Origin: an uncultured Schlesneria sp.
GTDB lineage: Bacteria > Planctomycetota > Planctomycetia > Planctomycetales > Planctomycetaceae
NCBI GenBank assembly: GCA_903858935.1
Contig: CAIOKO010000043.1
Coordinates: 1-61,406 of the forward strand
Length of the DNA stretch: 61,406 bases
Direction: 5' to 3'
Shown: piece by piece, positions 1 through 8,893 of the stretch
How the letters are laid out: the number at the start of each line of letters is the position of its first letter
How positions within the stretch are numbered: position 1 is the first letter of the stretch
The notes under the pieces: generated by a model
What the model was told of the DNA's origin: nothing
Database searches by the model: none
What the model saw: only the letters and a program-made list of their open reading frames with translations
Position numbers and translations under genes: made by a program

Positions 1-56
1 AAGCTGCCGTATGCCGCGCTCACAACATCGATTTGACCGCCATATGTAATGCTCAT
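1..56 (-). CDS. possible start of a gene running off the left edge
   Basis: An ATG on the minus strand at 56-54 opens a frame that stays open to the window edge and would encode a peptide beginning MSITYGGQIDVV. It lies 117 bases downstream of the propeller gene that ends the ternary operon, on the same strand, so it could be a further operon member. Only 18 codons are visible, I see no clear ribosome binding site, and I do not recognise the family. Low confidence. Confidence 0.2.
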   Translation of the reverse strand, partial: MSITYGGQIDVVSAAYGS

Positions 57-172
57 GCAAACATTTTGGATGGCCTTGGTAAAATGCGCAAGCTCAATTT
101 GATGGGTATTTTACAGGGTGCGGAAAATGGGGTTAAACGATTGCGACAGATTCGTCGGTTAAAGTTGTTGAA

Positions 173-3106
173 TTATCCCGGTTCAATCGCAAACTTTTCA
201 ACCTCGCCATTTTCACCGAAAACGGCAAACTCGCTCAGTTTGTCAGTGGTCGTGACAGAGATTGGCACAAAGCCAATTTCATGTTGGCCGATCAGTTCGG
301 GTTGAGAGCCGATGACAGCATAGGCTTGGACTTCTCCAACTCCTGCGATCACAAAATGCGTATCACTTAAGAAGACCCCTTTTGGAGAATCAAGGTTGCC
401 GGCAATACGCGTGTGATCATGATTCGCGATGAAAACACCACCCGTTTCAAACAAGGCGATCAGGTTGCCATTGTGAGAACCGATTAGCGATTCAATGGCC
501 GATTCCAGCTTGATCGCCCCTTGAACCTGCTCCCAATTCTCAAGGGCAATCAAACGGGCATGTGATGAGAAAAGTTGGTTCCGATCGTTTGAAAGCAGGT
601 AGTTGCCAAGGCCGATGTGTACATTTTCTCGGATGACTAGTAAAGCAACGCGCGAGTTCCAGTCACCGAGTAGAGAAAGGCGAAAAGAAAGGATTCTCGA
701 ATTGAGTGGTTCACCTTCTGGGCTGAAACAGGCAATGACCAGATGCCCGGAATTCTCTTCAATTCGCCAGCCGAAGCCCCCTTCCGAGAACGCAAAGGCA
801 ACCGTGTTTACTGTTGCCCACGTGGGTGAGCTGACTGGAAACATTTGCGGCGTGTCTTGAGTCACTAGCATTTGTTCGGCGTCGACGCCGATTGGATGAA
901 CGAACATGAAATCGTGGTCGATAAAGTACGGTCCCAGAATCAAATCGGCTTCAGATCTAATGTTTTTCCAGAAGACCCGATGAGACTGATCCAGTGCGTT
1001 ATCCCAACTGAAACGCTGCAGGACGAGTGAATCATTTCCGAATCCCGCCACATGGACGGTTTTTGAATTCGCCTTGGCGGTTCGCCATTTGGTGCCGTAA
1101 AGCGTCAATGAAAACGTAGTGTTCTTTCTAATCCCCCGTGAAGTTATTGACTGTTTCACTTTCGGCCTCAACGGTTGCTCGCGGGCTCGAATATATCGAT
1201 CACAGTCGCGCGAGAGGAGTCGGTCTTGCGGTGCCAGCTTTCGAATCGTTCCCAACAATTCGTTTGCCTCCGCCGGATTGGCGGTTTTCAGGACACGTGC
1301 AACAACAATCTGTGTCGCGTCGACAGCCGCTTCACGAACGGTCTTATCAGGGTAATTGATCGCAACTGCAGAGAGCCCCTTGGCGAGAAGTGTGGTGATA
1401 CGACTTTCAACAGGTTCGTTCCTCAATTTGGAGACCACGCTGTGGGCCTCTTCGTGTCGGGCATGCTTTCCCAGAATTTCAAAAGTCCGCTCCAGACAAC
1501 TCAGGGCGACGGAGGATGAAGACCAGCCAAACATCAAGACCTTTAATGCACCATCAACGTCGTTCAGTTTGTCATGAAGAACGCGGCTTGCATTGATAAA
1601 ATCCCGATGTGAAATCAAATTCTTGACCCACTGCCTTAAGAGATGTTCCGCGTCGTCGTGTCGTTCCAGTCGAACGTAAATGTCGGCGGCTTTTTCGAAT
1701 TGGCCGATTTCCACGTAGAGGCTGGCGGCTTCGTCCAACAAGCCACCCCGTTCCAGACATTTCGCAGCATCGGCAGGTCGTTTCAGCTTGTCCCGATAGA
1801 GGATCGCAGCCTCCCGATAATGATGTCCACTTTCTAACGCCCCGGCAGCGGAAACGAGATCTCCCAGAAGTTCGGCATAGATATAGGCGGCACGTCGATG
1901 CCGCCCCAGTCGAATTTCACGTGCTGCCAATTCGCGATACTGCTGGATCAGCAGGTATTGCTGAGTGGGTGAGATTTCCCATCGATCGACGGGTTGACCG
2001 CCGGACAGTCGATCCAGATTGAACCCGACATCGCGAGTGCCAAGTTGATTCGACGGATTGGCTTTTCCCCGATGTTCGGCACCACTGCCGCCACCCATCG
2101 AGAGGGCGAATCGCAATCCTTGATCGGGATCGTCTTTCAAAAGATGCAACAGTCGATCAACCTCGCGATTGCGTGCCACCTGATCTACAAACGAACGAAT
2201 TCCCATTGCTGACATTGCTTTACCTGCGGCTGATCCGGCCGCTGCCAGTGGTAACAGCGCAGCGCCAAGGCCCTTACCAGCCAATGTCGCAGCGGCGGCA
2301 ATCAAGCCTATCGCACGGCCCGCCAAATTAGGATTTGGATTGACCTGCCCTGATACTTTAGGCGGAGTCGGTTCTTTTGGATCTCTCGAAACCAGATCCT
2401 TGAATCGTGATTTCAGCGACTTCAATGCGTCTCGCAAAGGCCTCGTCAAGTCGTGCAGCCTTCCGCCAGCAAACTCGTCGGGTGTGGGAGGCAATTCATG
2501 CAGCGAATCAGGTTGCGAACCGATGTCTGACGCTTCCTCTTCAAAAATCTCGTCCGCTAATAGCGGGGCATCCGGTTCGACCGAGATCAAACGGGAATGG
2601 AATGAAATTCCGGGAATCGCATCATTCCAATCGGTCTCCCGCTCCGGAGGTGCGGTGAGCAAGTCAACGATACGAAGTCGTTCCCGTGATTCCACACGAA
2701 CAAGCCCAGCCGACGGATGCCATACCAATTCACTTTTATCCTGCGGTAATAGTGACAACAGATCATTGTCATCGACGTCAGGAGAAAAACCTGCATCGAC
2801 GGGAACAAAAAGACGACCTGCGATGCACCCATAGGGCTGGCCATGCCGTAGGGGAGGATGGAAAGAACGACTAGCCGCTGGTCGTCGATTGGACGAGTCA
2901 GCTGATTGTGTGACAAGCAGGCCAATCGGGGCTGGTTCGCCAAAAGTTTGAGGAATCGGCCTCAGTGCCAGGGATTCCAGCGGGACGTCCCAGCAGTTCA
3001 GTTCGTTCAGCCAATCTCTTGGACTGCGACCGCGGACAAACCACGCCACCGCCTCGCGACGAGGCGTGTTTGATGGGAACGGGACCAGTTTCAGTTTCAG
3101 CTGCAT
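173..3106 (-). CDS. ternary-system TPR plus beta-propeller protein (bpX6-like)
   Basis: Large 977-residue protein with four visible parts. Residues 1-190 are a globular N-terminal domain resembling the bpX-type domains of MoxR-vWA-beta-propeller ternary systems. Residues 260-302 are a Gly/Ala-rich hydrophobic stretch (LAGRAIGLIAAAATLAGKGL and onward). Residues 385-500 are TPR-like helical repeats (RRAAYIYAELL, REAAILYRDKL, DEAASLYVEIG, EKAADIYVRL). From about 680 to the end it is beta-rich with W/F-containing blades, consistent with a propeller. No signal peptide is visible. It is the last clear gene of a packed minus-strand operon, 19 bases after the vWA-propeller gene. The family assignment rests on domain order and the MoxR neighbour, not on a profile search. 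I infer that it is the recognition or effector component; its activity is unknown. Confidence 0.75.
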   Translation of the reverse strand: MQLKLKLVPFPSNTPRREAVAWFVRGRSPRDWLNELNCWDVPLESLALRPIPQTFGEPAPIGLLVTQSADSSNRRPAASRSFHPPLRHGQPYGCIAGRLFVPVDAGFSPDVDDNDLLSLLPQDKSELVWHPSAGLVRVESRERLRIVDLLTAPPERETDWNDAIPGISFHSRLISVEPDAPLLADEIFEEEASDIGSQPDSLHELPPTPDEFAGGRLHDLTRPLRDALKSLKSRFKDLVSRDPKEPTPPKVSGQVNPNPNLAGRAIGLIAAAATLAGKGLGAALLPLAAAGSAAGKAMSAMGIRSFVDQVARNREVDRLLHLLKDDPDQGLRFALSMGGGSGAEHRGKANPSNQLGTRDVGFNLDRLSGGQPVDRWEISPTQQYLLIQQYRELAAREIRLGRHRRAAYIYAELLGDLVSAAGALESGHHYREAAILYRDKLKRPADAAKCLERGGLLDEAASLYVEIGQFEKAADIYVRLERHDDAEHLLRQWVKNLISHRDFINASRVLHDKLNDVDGALKVLMFGWSSSSVALSCLERTFEILGKHARHEEAHSVVSKLRNEPVESRITTLLAKGLSAVAINYPDKTVREAAVDATQIVVARVLKTANPAEANELLGTIRKLAPQDRLLSRDCDRYIRAREQPLRPKVKQSITSRGIRKNTTFSLTLYGTKWRTAKANSKTVHVAGFGNDSLVLQRFSWDNALDQSHRVFWKNIRSEADLILGPYFIDHDFMFVHPIGVDAEQMLVTQDTPQMFPVSSPTWATVNTVAFAFSEGGFGWRIEENSGHLVIACFSPEGEPLNSRILSFRLSLLGDWNSRVALLVIRENVHIGLGNYLLSNDRNQLFSSHARLIALENWEQVQGAIKLESAIESLIGSHNGNLIALFETGGVFIANHDHTRIAGNLDSPKGVFLSDTHFVIAGVGEVQAYAVIGSQPELIGQHEIGFVPISVTTTDKLSEFAVFGENGEVEKFAIEPG

Positions 3107-3125
3107 CTTTTTACACGCAGTCTTC

Positions 3126-6011
3126 CTATTCGCGTAATCGCTCGATGAACGGGTTCAGAATCAAATTAACTACTTGCTCGGCGGTGATCGATGGACAGGA
3201 TCCGTCAACAAAATAAGACGAACCTAGCATTTTTCCATCGCTCGTCCAGACTGCAACCGTGTTCATGTTGAGCATAAAAGTCGCCTCTGGAATAAGTGGC
3301 TCAGAACTTTGGAGGTGCATCAGCCCGCGTGAGTCGATCCACAGTCGACTTCCATCGGCCCATTTTGCGACACGCAGCGAATACCCCGGCTCGGTCTGCT
3401 TAATCGGTTCAAATTCTTTTGACAGGTTGTGTTTTTGTGCGCTCGACGACTGCGACAGGTAAAGTTGTCCATTCTTGTTCTCGAATTTCCAGCAGACATG
3501 TCGGTTGCTGACGATACACAATTGTCCGTCCCCGACGAACGCTCGAGTGATGCGATGCATCAGCGTTGATCGCAAGCTCGTTTCCTTGGCATCACACTGC
3601 GCAAGAGAATCTGCCATAGAGACCGTCTTCGTAAGACCGGTTTCCGTGTCAACGATCCGATACTGATGAACCGCATTCTTTGGTTCAGAAAACCTGATTA
3701 AGGCGCGGCGACCATTGGCATCGATATCCAACACTTCCAAATCTGAAAACGGCTGATCCAGAAACGTTCGCTCGGTCTGATCGGCTAGATTGACAATCGT
3801 GCCTCGTCGATCAATGGCAAATGGACCGTCGTATCCACGGCGATCAAAAAGGGAGAGCTTAAAACTGCACGATAAGTATTTCCCTAAGGGAATATATTGA
3901 AGTTGAATCGCAGAGCCGTCATAGGAAAGGGCGTGCCATGCGTTGCCGTGCTCCATTGCCTCATCGAAGAAAAATCGTTGTTTAAGGCCTGCGTACGGCA
4001 TTTTATAATGAGTGTGATTGAGCAGGCTCGTTGTCGAGACATCAAAGGCTTCGATGGTCGTTTGGTAGATGACGAAAATTACAGACCCAGTGACTACTGC
4101 ACGTGGCGCAAAGGAGCGGGTGCCAACGGGCTCAAGATAACGGCATGGCAATGGGTCCGCTTTAGTTTGTCGCTTTATCAGATCGATGGAAAATATGTAA
4201 AGCACAGCATCCGATTCGCGATAAATCAAAGCATATGACAATCCCTGTTGGTCGCTTGACCAGGAATACAGGCACTTACCGAACGGTAATTTCTCGCCGA
4301 TCTGCAAAGCACCTCGATGGGTTTCGTCAAACAACAGTAAAGTGTGATCTCGCGTCAGAAATAAGACGCCCCGTTCCAGCCTTTTCGAGATGGGTCGACC
4401 GGAAGAACTCTGATCAGCGATCGTTTTCACTCGATCAAGGCCACTTCCGGGGTCAACGTCGAAGGCTTGCTGAAGCGGAACACTCCAGAAAACCTCATTG
4501 ATAAAACCATCGCCCCCTCCGTAGGGTAACCGAAGGGGGAATGGCTTGATCCGAAGAATCGCCGGTAAATTTGGGTCAATTGTTGAATCAATCAGAGTTT
4601 TCGAGCGACGCTTCGGATCTTCAAACAGGACATCAAGGTCAAACTGCAAATTCGCGTGACACTTTCGTCCACGCGGGCCGCGTGACCAAAGTTGAAAATG
4701 ACCCTCTCGATCAACCGTTGCCAGGTAGATTGGCGGCGCATCAGACTCGTTGAGCTTCTGTTGAAAGTCCGCGTCAGCCAGAACTGAATCGGTTGTGACC
4801 AGCACAACATCGCCTGCCAAATCTGATTGCCGAACATGTTGAAAGAATTCATCAAGCGAACGACCTGGGTGAACCTCAGGTTCGAGCGATTCCAGATGAG
4901 CGACCAGTCCTTCGCGAGAGTTGAGGTCAACCGGGACGATGTCTGACCCCGAAGCGCGATAAGCACAAAGTGCGGCCCCCTGCTCTGTCGTCGCCGCCAA
5001 CGACAGCGCAACCGCAGTTGAAAAGACGCGTGGGATGCCCCACATTCTCAACCCGCAGTCAATCAGAATGTGACGTTGTTTCGGCGGAAATGCCGGGGGT
5101 GATTCGCGCCTCAGATACAATGCCTCGTTCAAAGCCAGCCGTGTTGCCAGCATCAAATCATCGTGAGCCAGTTCACTTAAAAGTAATCGATCAAGAGTAC
5201 CGCGATTGGTGATATCCGAAACGCCTCCCATCGGAAGTTCGTCGGTGTCTGTAATCGTACGTGGCAACTGAACTACTGCTGCCAGATTGCGGGCGAGTCG
5301 CGATAATCCTGCGTATTCATCGTCATTGGCCAACTGTAAAAGCAAAGATTGCGTCGAGAGGTGATCGACAGGCGAGTCAACCAGTGCTGGTTTCGGCTCA
5401 GACAACAAACCCGTCCGCCGCCATAGGTCGATGGCTTCGGCGGTCAATCCCTCCAGCCCTCGCTTCAGCGGCTCACAGTCATGCAGCAGCGAATTCGTTG
5501 TCTGATTTCGAGCGCCCCCTGATCGTGTCAGGCCAGACATGGCGTAATTGAGTTTTTTGTCGAGCACGTCGCAGACCACATGCGCGACTTCTGCAGAAAC
5601 CCATCGTGGTGCCGTTTCAAAAACAATCGCCGCGATGTCTCCTTTGGCGTCGGGGCTTCGGGTCAGTCGTTCGGGCAACTTGTGAATCAGGTCGAGGCCA
5701 CTGAATAGCCGCGTCGTCGGATCAATCGTGACTCCGGGCAATGGTAACAACGAACTTCGAGAAAGATATTGCCTCAGCTTGACCGAGTCGGTTTCCCAGT
5801 AGGCCCGAGTTGCTGCGATTAATAGCAGCACGGCGTCAATCGCTGGAAGTCCCTTTGGGGCCAGTCGCTTCAGAACCTTGGCCAATTCTTCGCGGAAGGC
5901 GATGGTTGAACCGTTTGACCAGACAACGACGGCACCTTGATCGTCCCACCGCCAGTATGAATCAGCCGGTGGCATAAGATATCGCAACGCCTCTTCGAAA
6001 TTCTTATCCAA
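3126..6011 (-). CDS. vWA-like plus beta-propeller protein of the ternary system
   Basis: 961-residue protein. Residues 1-260 are mostly helical. A conserved-looking block at 260-310 (GGVSDITNRGTLDRLLLSEL, then LNEALYLRRE) leads into a von Willebrand A-like fold at about 312-470, starting with the strand ILIDCG (D318) and including DVVLVTTDS. Residues 480-961 are repetitive beta structure consistent with a propeller. The metal site is degenerate: D-x-G replaces D-x-S-x-S after the first strand, so classical MIDAS metal binding is doubtful. The start overlaps the end of the preceding 239-residue gene by 8 bases, implying coupled translation. In MoxR-vWA pairs the ATPase remodels the vWA protein or its client; I infer the same here. 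Confidence 0.78.
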   Translation of the reverse strand: MDKNFEEALRYLMPPADSYWRWDDQGAVVVWSNGSTIAFREELAKVLKRLAPKGLPAIDAVLLLIAATRAYWETDSVKLRQYLSRSSLLPLPGVTIDPTTRLFSGLDLIHKLPERLTRSPDAKGDIAAIVFETAPRWVSAEVAHVVCDVLDKKLNYAMSGLTRSGGARNQTTNSLLHDCEPLKRGLEGLTAEAIDLWRRTGLLSEPKPALVDSPVDHLSTQSLLLQLANDDEYAGLSRLARNLAAVVQLPRTITDTDELPMGGVSDITNRGTLDRLLLSELAHDDLMLATRLALNEALYLRRESPPAFPPKQRHILIDCGLRMWGIPRVFSTAVALSLAATTEQGAALCAYRASGSDIVPVDLNSREGLVAHLESLEPEVHPGRSLDEFFQHVRQSDLAGDVVLVTTDSVLADADFQQKLNESDAPPIYLATVDREGHFQLWSRGPRGRKCHANLQFDLDVLFEDPKRRSKTLIDSTIDPNLPAILRIKPFPLRLPYGGGDGFINEVFWSVPLQQAFDVDPGSGLDRVKTIADQSSSGRPISKRLERGVLFLTRDHTLLLFDETHRGALQIGEKLPFGKCLYSWSSDQQGLSYALIYRESDAVLYIFSIDLIKRQTKADPLPCRYLEPVGTRSFAPRAVVTGSVIFVIYQTTIEAFDVSTTSLLNHTHYKMPYAGLKQRFFFDEAMEHGNAWHALSYDGSAIQLQYIPLGKYLSCSFKLSLFDRRGYDGPFAIDRRGTIVNLADQTERTFLDQPFSDLEVLDIDANGRRALIRFSEPKNAVHQYRIVDTETGLTKTVSMADSLAQCDAKETSLRSTLMHRITRAFVGDGQLCIVSNRHVCWKFENKNGQLYLSQSSSAQKHNLSKEFEPIKQTEPGYSLRVAKWADGSRLWIDSRGLMHLQSSEPLIPEATFMLNMNTVAVWTSDGKMLGSSYFVDGSCPSITAEQVVNLILNPFIERLRE

Positions 6012-6723
6012 AAGTCATCCTCACGGCCGATCGTGTCGCTTTAACAAACGCCGTGTCTGGTACGCGTTCAAACGTTCCATCCTCAGAAAACAGAGCCATT
6101 TCCGTTTCATTCAGTTTCAGGACCTGCCGGACCACGGTCGATTCGACATTCAGGTCAAATTGCCAACCGTTAGGAATGATGATACCGCAGTCTTCAAAAA
6201 AAAGTCGTCCAGGAATCGGTGGCAGTGGTGTCCCTCGAATGAGAACGACGGCGTTTTCCGAAACAGCAAATCCCAAACGACTCAGCCGAACCGCAGGTGC
6301 CGTGATCGCATAAGCGTGCCAACGTTCCCATGATGTCTGCATCAGGTTGGCCAGCATGGGACGCGATGAGCGGACCAGCTTTAGCGTAACACGTTCGTCA
6401 GTTTGAGCGGCAAATCCGGCGACCGGCAGTTTTACCGACTGCCAGCTTCGTAATGGTTGCCACGATCCGTCGGGTAATTGTGCGCACGGAACTGTTTCGT
6501 CTGGCCGGACTAATTGCTGATCCGCCTTGATCAGAAAACGTTCTGCGTTTGGTATGGATCGAATCCGTCGGTTTAAGTCCTCATCCAGATATTCACCCCG
6601 CAACCAGACTTTTGTTCCGTCGACGAGAATGCTGAGGCCGTTGATCAGCCTCAGTTTGCCCAGGTGCTCGGCATCCTCAACGGAAAGGCAAACAGTCCAC
6701 GGTGATTTCGAGTCAGCGGACAT
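6004..6723 (-). CDS. small bpX-type component of the ternary system
   Basis: 239-residue protein with no signal peptide and no known catalytic motif. It is predominantly beta with several Trp residues, and a Pro-rich turn (TPLPPIPGRLFFEDCG) lies at about 167-182. I recognise it only by context: small stand-alone domains of this size sit between the MoxR ATPase and the vWA-propeller gene in MoxR-vWA-beta-propeller systems. It follows the ATPase gene after 6 bases and overlaps the vWA gene by 8 bases. An adaptor role between ATPase and propeller proteins is inference. Confidence 0.7.
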   Translation of the reverse strand: MSADSKSPWTVCLSVEDAEHLGKLRLINGLSILVDGTKVWLRGEYLDEDLNRRIRSIPNAERFLIKADQQLVRPDETVPCAQLPDGSWQPLRSWQSVKLPVAGFAAQTDERVTLKLVRSSRPMLANLMQTSWERWHAYAITAPAVRLSRLGFAVSENAVVLIRGTPLPPIPGRLFFEDCGIIIPNGWQFDLNVESTVVRQVLKLNETEMALFSEDGTFERVPDTAFVKATRSAVRMTFG

Positions 6724-6729
6724 GGCGAA

Positions 6730-7920
6730 TTAGTTCCTCGTCGGCGATCCATTACTCGTGGACTGGTCGAACTGTTGCCACAGTGTTTCAATCTCTTTAC
6801 GGAGAAATTCCCGCTGGTGACTGTTGGAAACCCATTCGCATCGGGAGGCCAGTAAACCTAATTCATCGCGAAGCTGAGCACGGTCAATATCAGACAGCGT
6901 TTGTTCGTTCAGGCGGCCGGCGATGCGCCGTAGATCGACAGCGATTAATTCGGGATTGGGCGCGTCGTCTCCTTTGGCTCTCGGATGACTTCCCGCCTGA
7001 TCCGAGGCCCCTGCCGCTTGAATCGCGTTATTGACTAACGCGGCGATCACCTCCTGCTGTTCGTCGGAATCCCAGATGTATCGCAATACCCACAGGTCCG
7101 ATGGAATCGTTGTTGTTCGTCCGCAGAGCAATGCACTCGCCGCCACCATCCGTTGTAGTTTCACTGCTCGACGGTCCGAGACCTTGATCCCAGCCAGTCG
7201 CAACCGCCGAACCAGCTCAACGTAGGCGGGTTGGGTCTCTTCCAGTGACACGTCACGCAATTGTTTTTGGAGCTCACGGACTAAGTTAACATGCATCCCG
7301 GCGGGTCGCTCGCTCCCTTGTAATTCTCGGTTCCAGCCAGCACGAAGCACATCGCTCAGTCGCTCCGTCGGAACGTTGTCACACCGTACTCGCAACAGGA
7401 AACGGTCGAACAAGGCGGCCAGGGCATCGTCCTCCGGCAGGCTGTTACTGGCTCCCACGACCATTAACGTCGGCAACGAAAACGTTTCACGTCCCCGTCG
7501 AAACACCCGCTCGTTCAGAACCATCAGTAAACTGTTCAGTATCGCACTGTTGGCATTGAGAAGCTCGTCAAGGAAGACAAAGTCGGCCCGTGGAAGCATC
7601 CCTTCGGTGTTCGTCACCAGATCGCCATCGCGCAGGCGACGGATATCGAACGGACCGAACAGTTCGTTCGGTTCTGTGAACCGGGTTAAAAGGTAGTCAA
7701 ACATTTCGCCGTCCAGGCGGCCAGCCAGCTCTTGAACCAGAGCACTTTTGGCAGTCCCCGGCGGTCCAAGAATGAAAAGGTTCTCGCCGCCGACAAGACA
7801 GACACCCAGCAGGTCGACGACCTCGTCTTTGCCGACGAAGCAGGATTTAATTTGCCCGAGAACTTCCTCGTTGAGGCGCTGGCCGAGGTTGTGTGATGAC
7901 GGTTCGCCGTCCGATGACAT
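6730..7920 (-). CDS. MoxR/RavA-type AAA+ ATPase
   Basis: 396-residue AAA+ ATPase. Walker A is GPPGTAKS at residues 52-59; Walker B is FVFLDE at 114-119 (D118, E119), followed by the MoxR/RavA-typical LLNANSAILNSLL. A sensor-1-like segment, VVGASNSLPEDDALAALFDR, follows, with an Arg at the expected arginine-finger position. The C-terminal third is a helical lid plus an extension. MoxR proteins are chaperone-like ATPases that act with vWA-domain partners, and a vWA-like gene is two genes downstream. The ATG shares one base with the stop of the preceding gene (TAATG), indicating coupled translation. Subfamily assignment beyond MoxR/RavA is inference. Confidence 0.92.
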   Translation of the reverse strand: MSSDGEPSSHNLGQRLNEEVLGQIKSCFVGKDEVVDLLGVCLVGGENLFILGPPGTAKSALVQELAGRLDGEMFDYLLTRFTEPNELFGPFDIRRLRDGDLVTNTEGMLPRADFVFLDELLNANSAILNSLLMVLNERVFRRGRETFSLPTLMVVGASNSLPEDDALAALFDRFLLRVRCDNVPTERLSDVLRAGWNRELQGSERPAGMHVNLVRELQKQLRDVSLEETQPAYVELVRRLRLAGIKVSDRRAVKLQRMVAASALLCGRTTTIPSDLWVLRYIWDSDEQQEVIAALVNNAIQAAGASDQAGSHPRAKGDDAPNPELIAVDLRRIAGRLNEQTLSDIDRAQLRDELGLLASRCEWVSNSHQREFLRKEIETLWQQFDQSTSNGSPTRN

Positions 7921-8588
7921 TATTCGGTTCCAGTTTGGGAAATCGTGGTGTTTAGATAGGATGACAATTGAGGTGCCAGTTCGGAATGGAGACCGATTGA
8001 CGCACGAATTTTATCACGCACTCGAGGTTCATCGAGTCGCGAATGATCCTTGGCGGCGATGATACGGTCTGTGTAGATCTGTAACAGACAGTCGTCGTCC
8101 ACAATCGATCTCACATCGACGGCCCCCACGTCAGCAATGCCTACTGATGACAGAGGCCACTGATGTGCAAGACTGGCCAAAATGCTGACGAATGGGTCGT
8201 TTGAGGATACCGCCCTTGCCAGGCGGACCAGGTCCGGCAAAAAGCGAAACGTCAAGTCGACCGAATAACAGACCGATGGCGAAGTAACTTCAGGACACGG
8301 AACAGACAAAGCCAGTCGAATGACCTCTTCGCTGGCATCTCGATGAGCCAAAAAACTGCTCGCGTGAAACGTCGTGACGGCCCCCCAAATCAAGGCTTTG
8401 TCGGAAACAGACGGAGGATTTCCGGGAAGGTCGGCCCGGTACGATCGTTCGAATTCTTTCAAAACAGTCTTCGTTGCTTCGAGGTCGTCGGCAGTGGGAT
8501 GACGCAATTGACCGTCACGACCAACCGATTCACCCACGCGCACCCGTCCCTCGTTAAAAAGTGATTCAACGAATCGGGCAACGGTCAT
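7920..8588 (-). CDS. small alpha-helical component of the ternary system
   Basis: 222-residue protein from the ATG at 8588; a TTG 20 codons further up (8648) is an alternative and has a better Shine-Dalgarno (GAGGA, 6-base gap). I prefer the ATG because it overlaps the stop of the upstream Cys-rich ORF as ATGA and gives a typical start, MTVARFVESLFNEGRVRV. The protein is mostly helical with no catalytic motif, signal peptide or membrane segment. Its stop shares a base with the ATPase start. By position it matches the small helical partner expected before MoxR in MoxR-vWA-beta-propeller loci, but I cannot name the domain from sequence alone. Confidence 0.68.
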   Translation of the reverse strand: MTVARFVESLFNEGRVRVGESVGRDGQLRHPTADDLEATKTVLKEFERSYRADLPGNPPSVSDKALIWGAVTTFHASSFLAHRDASEEVIRLALSVPCPEVTSPSVCYSVDLTFRFLPDLVRLARAVSSNDPFVSILASLAHQWPLSSVGIADVGAVDVRSIVDDDCLLQIYTDRIIAAKDHSRLDEPRVRDKIRASIGLHSELAPQLSSYLNTTISQTGTE

Positions 8589-8893
8589 GAGAAGCGAACC
8601 TGAAATGCGGTCATTGAGGAAGAGTGCTTTTTGTCGAACGAACCACAATGACTATCCTCAGCCGAACCGACTCTTTCAAGCGACGAAGGGACATGCGAAG
8701 CTGCCAGCGGTGAGGATGTATGAGGCGAGGACAACAAAAGCGGCAAAATGCGTTGCGGTTCGATGACGGGCGTTTCTTCGATTTTTCCGACCAAAGGTCC
8801 ATCCAATCGAATAGCCTGGCCCATCAGGCCGGGGTCTCGGCAAACACAACACTCAAAAGGCCCGCAGGGCCGACCGTTTGCGTGATTGGACAT
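8585..8893 (-). CDS. possible small Cys-rich first gene of the ternary operon
   Basis: 102-residue frame from ATG 8893; it could begin further up at a TTG at 8965. It carries a cysteine cluster near the start (PCGPFECCVCRD), suggestive of a metal-binding knuckle, then a hydrophilic Ser/Pro-rich tail. Codon choice resembles the downstream genes, and the TGA overlaps the next ATG as ATGA, the same coupling seen elsewhere in the operon. No ribosome binding site stands out at either start, and I recognise no family. It may be non-coding leader sequence. Confidence 0.42.
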   Translation of the reverse strand: MSNHANGRPCGPFECCVCRDPGLMGQAIRLDGPLVGKIEETPVIEPQRILPLLLSSPHTSSPLAASHVPSSLERVGSAEDSHCGSFDKKHSSSMTAFQVRFS

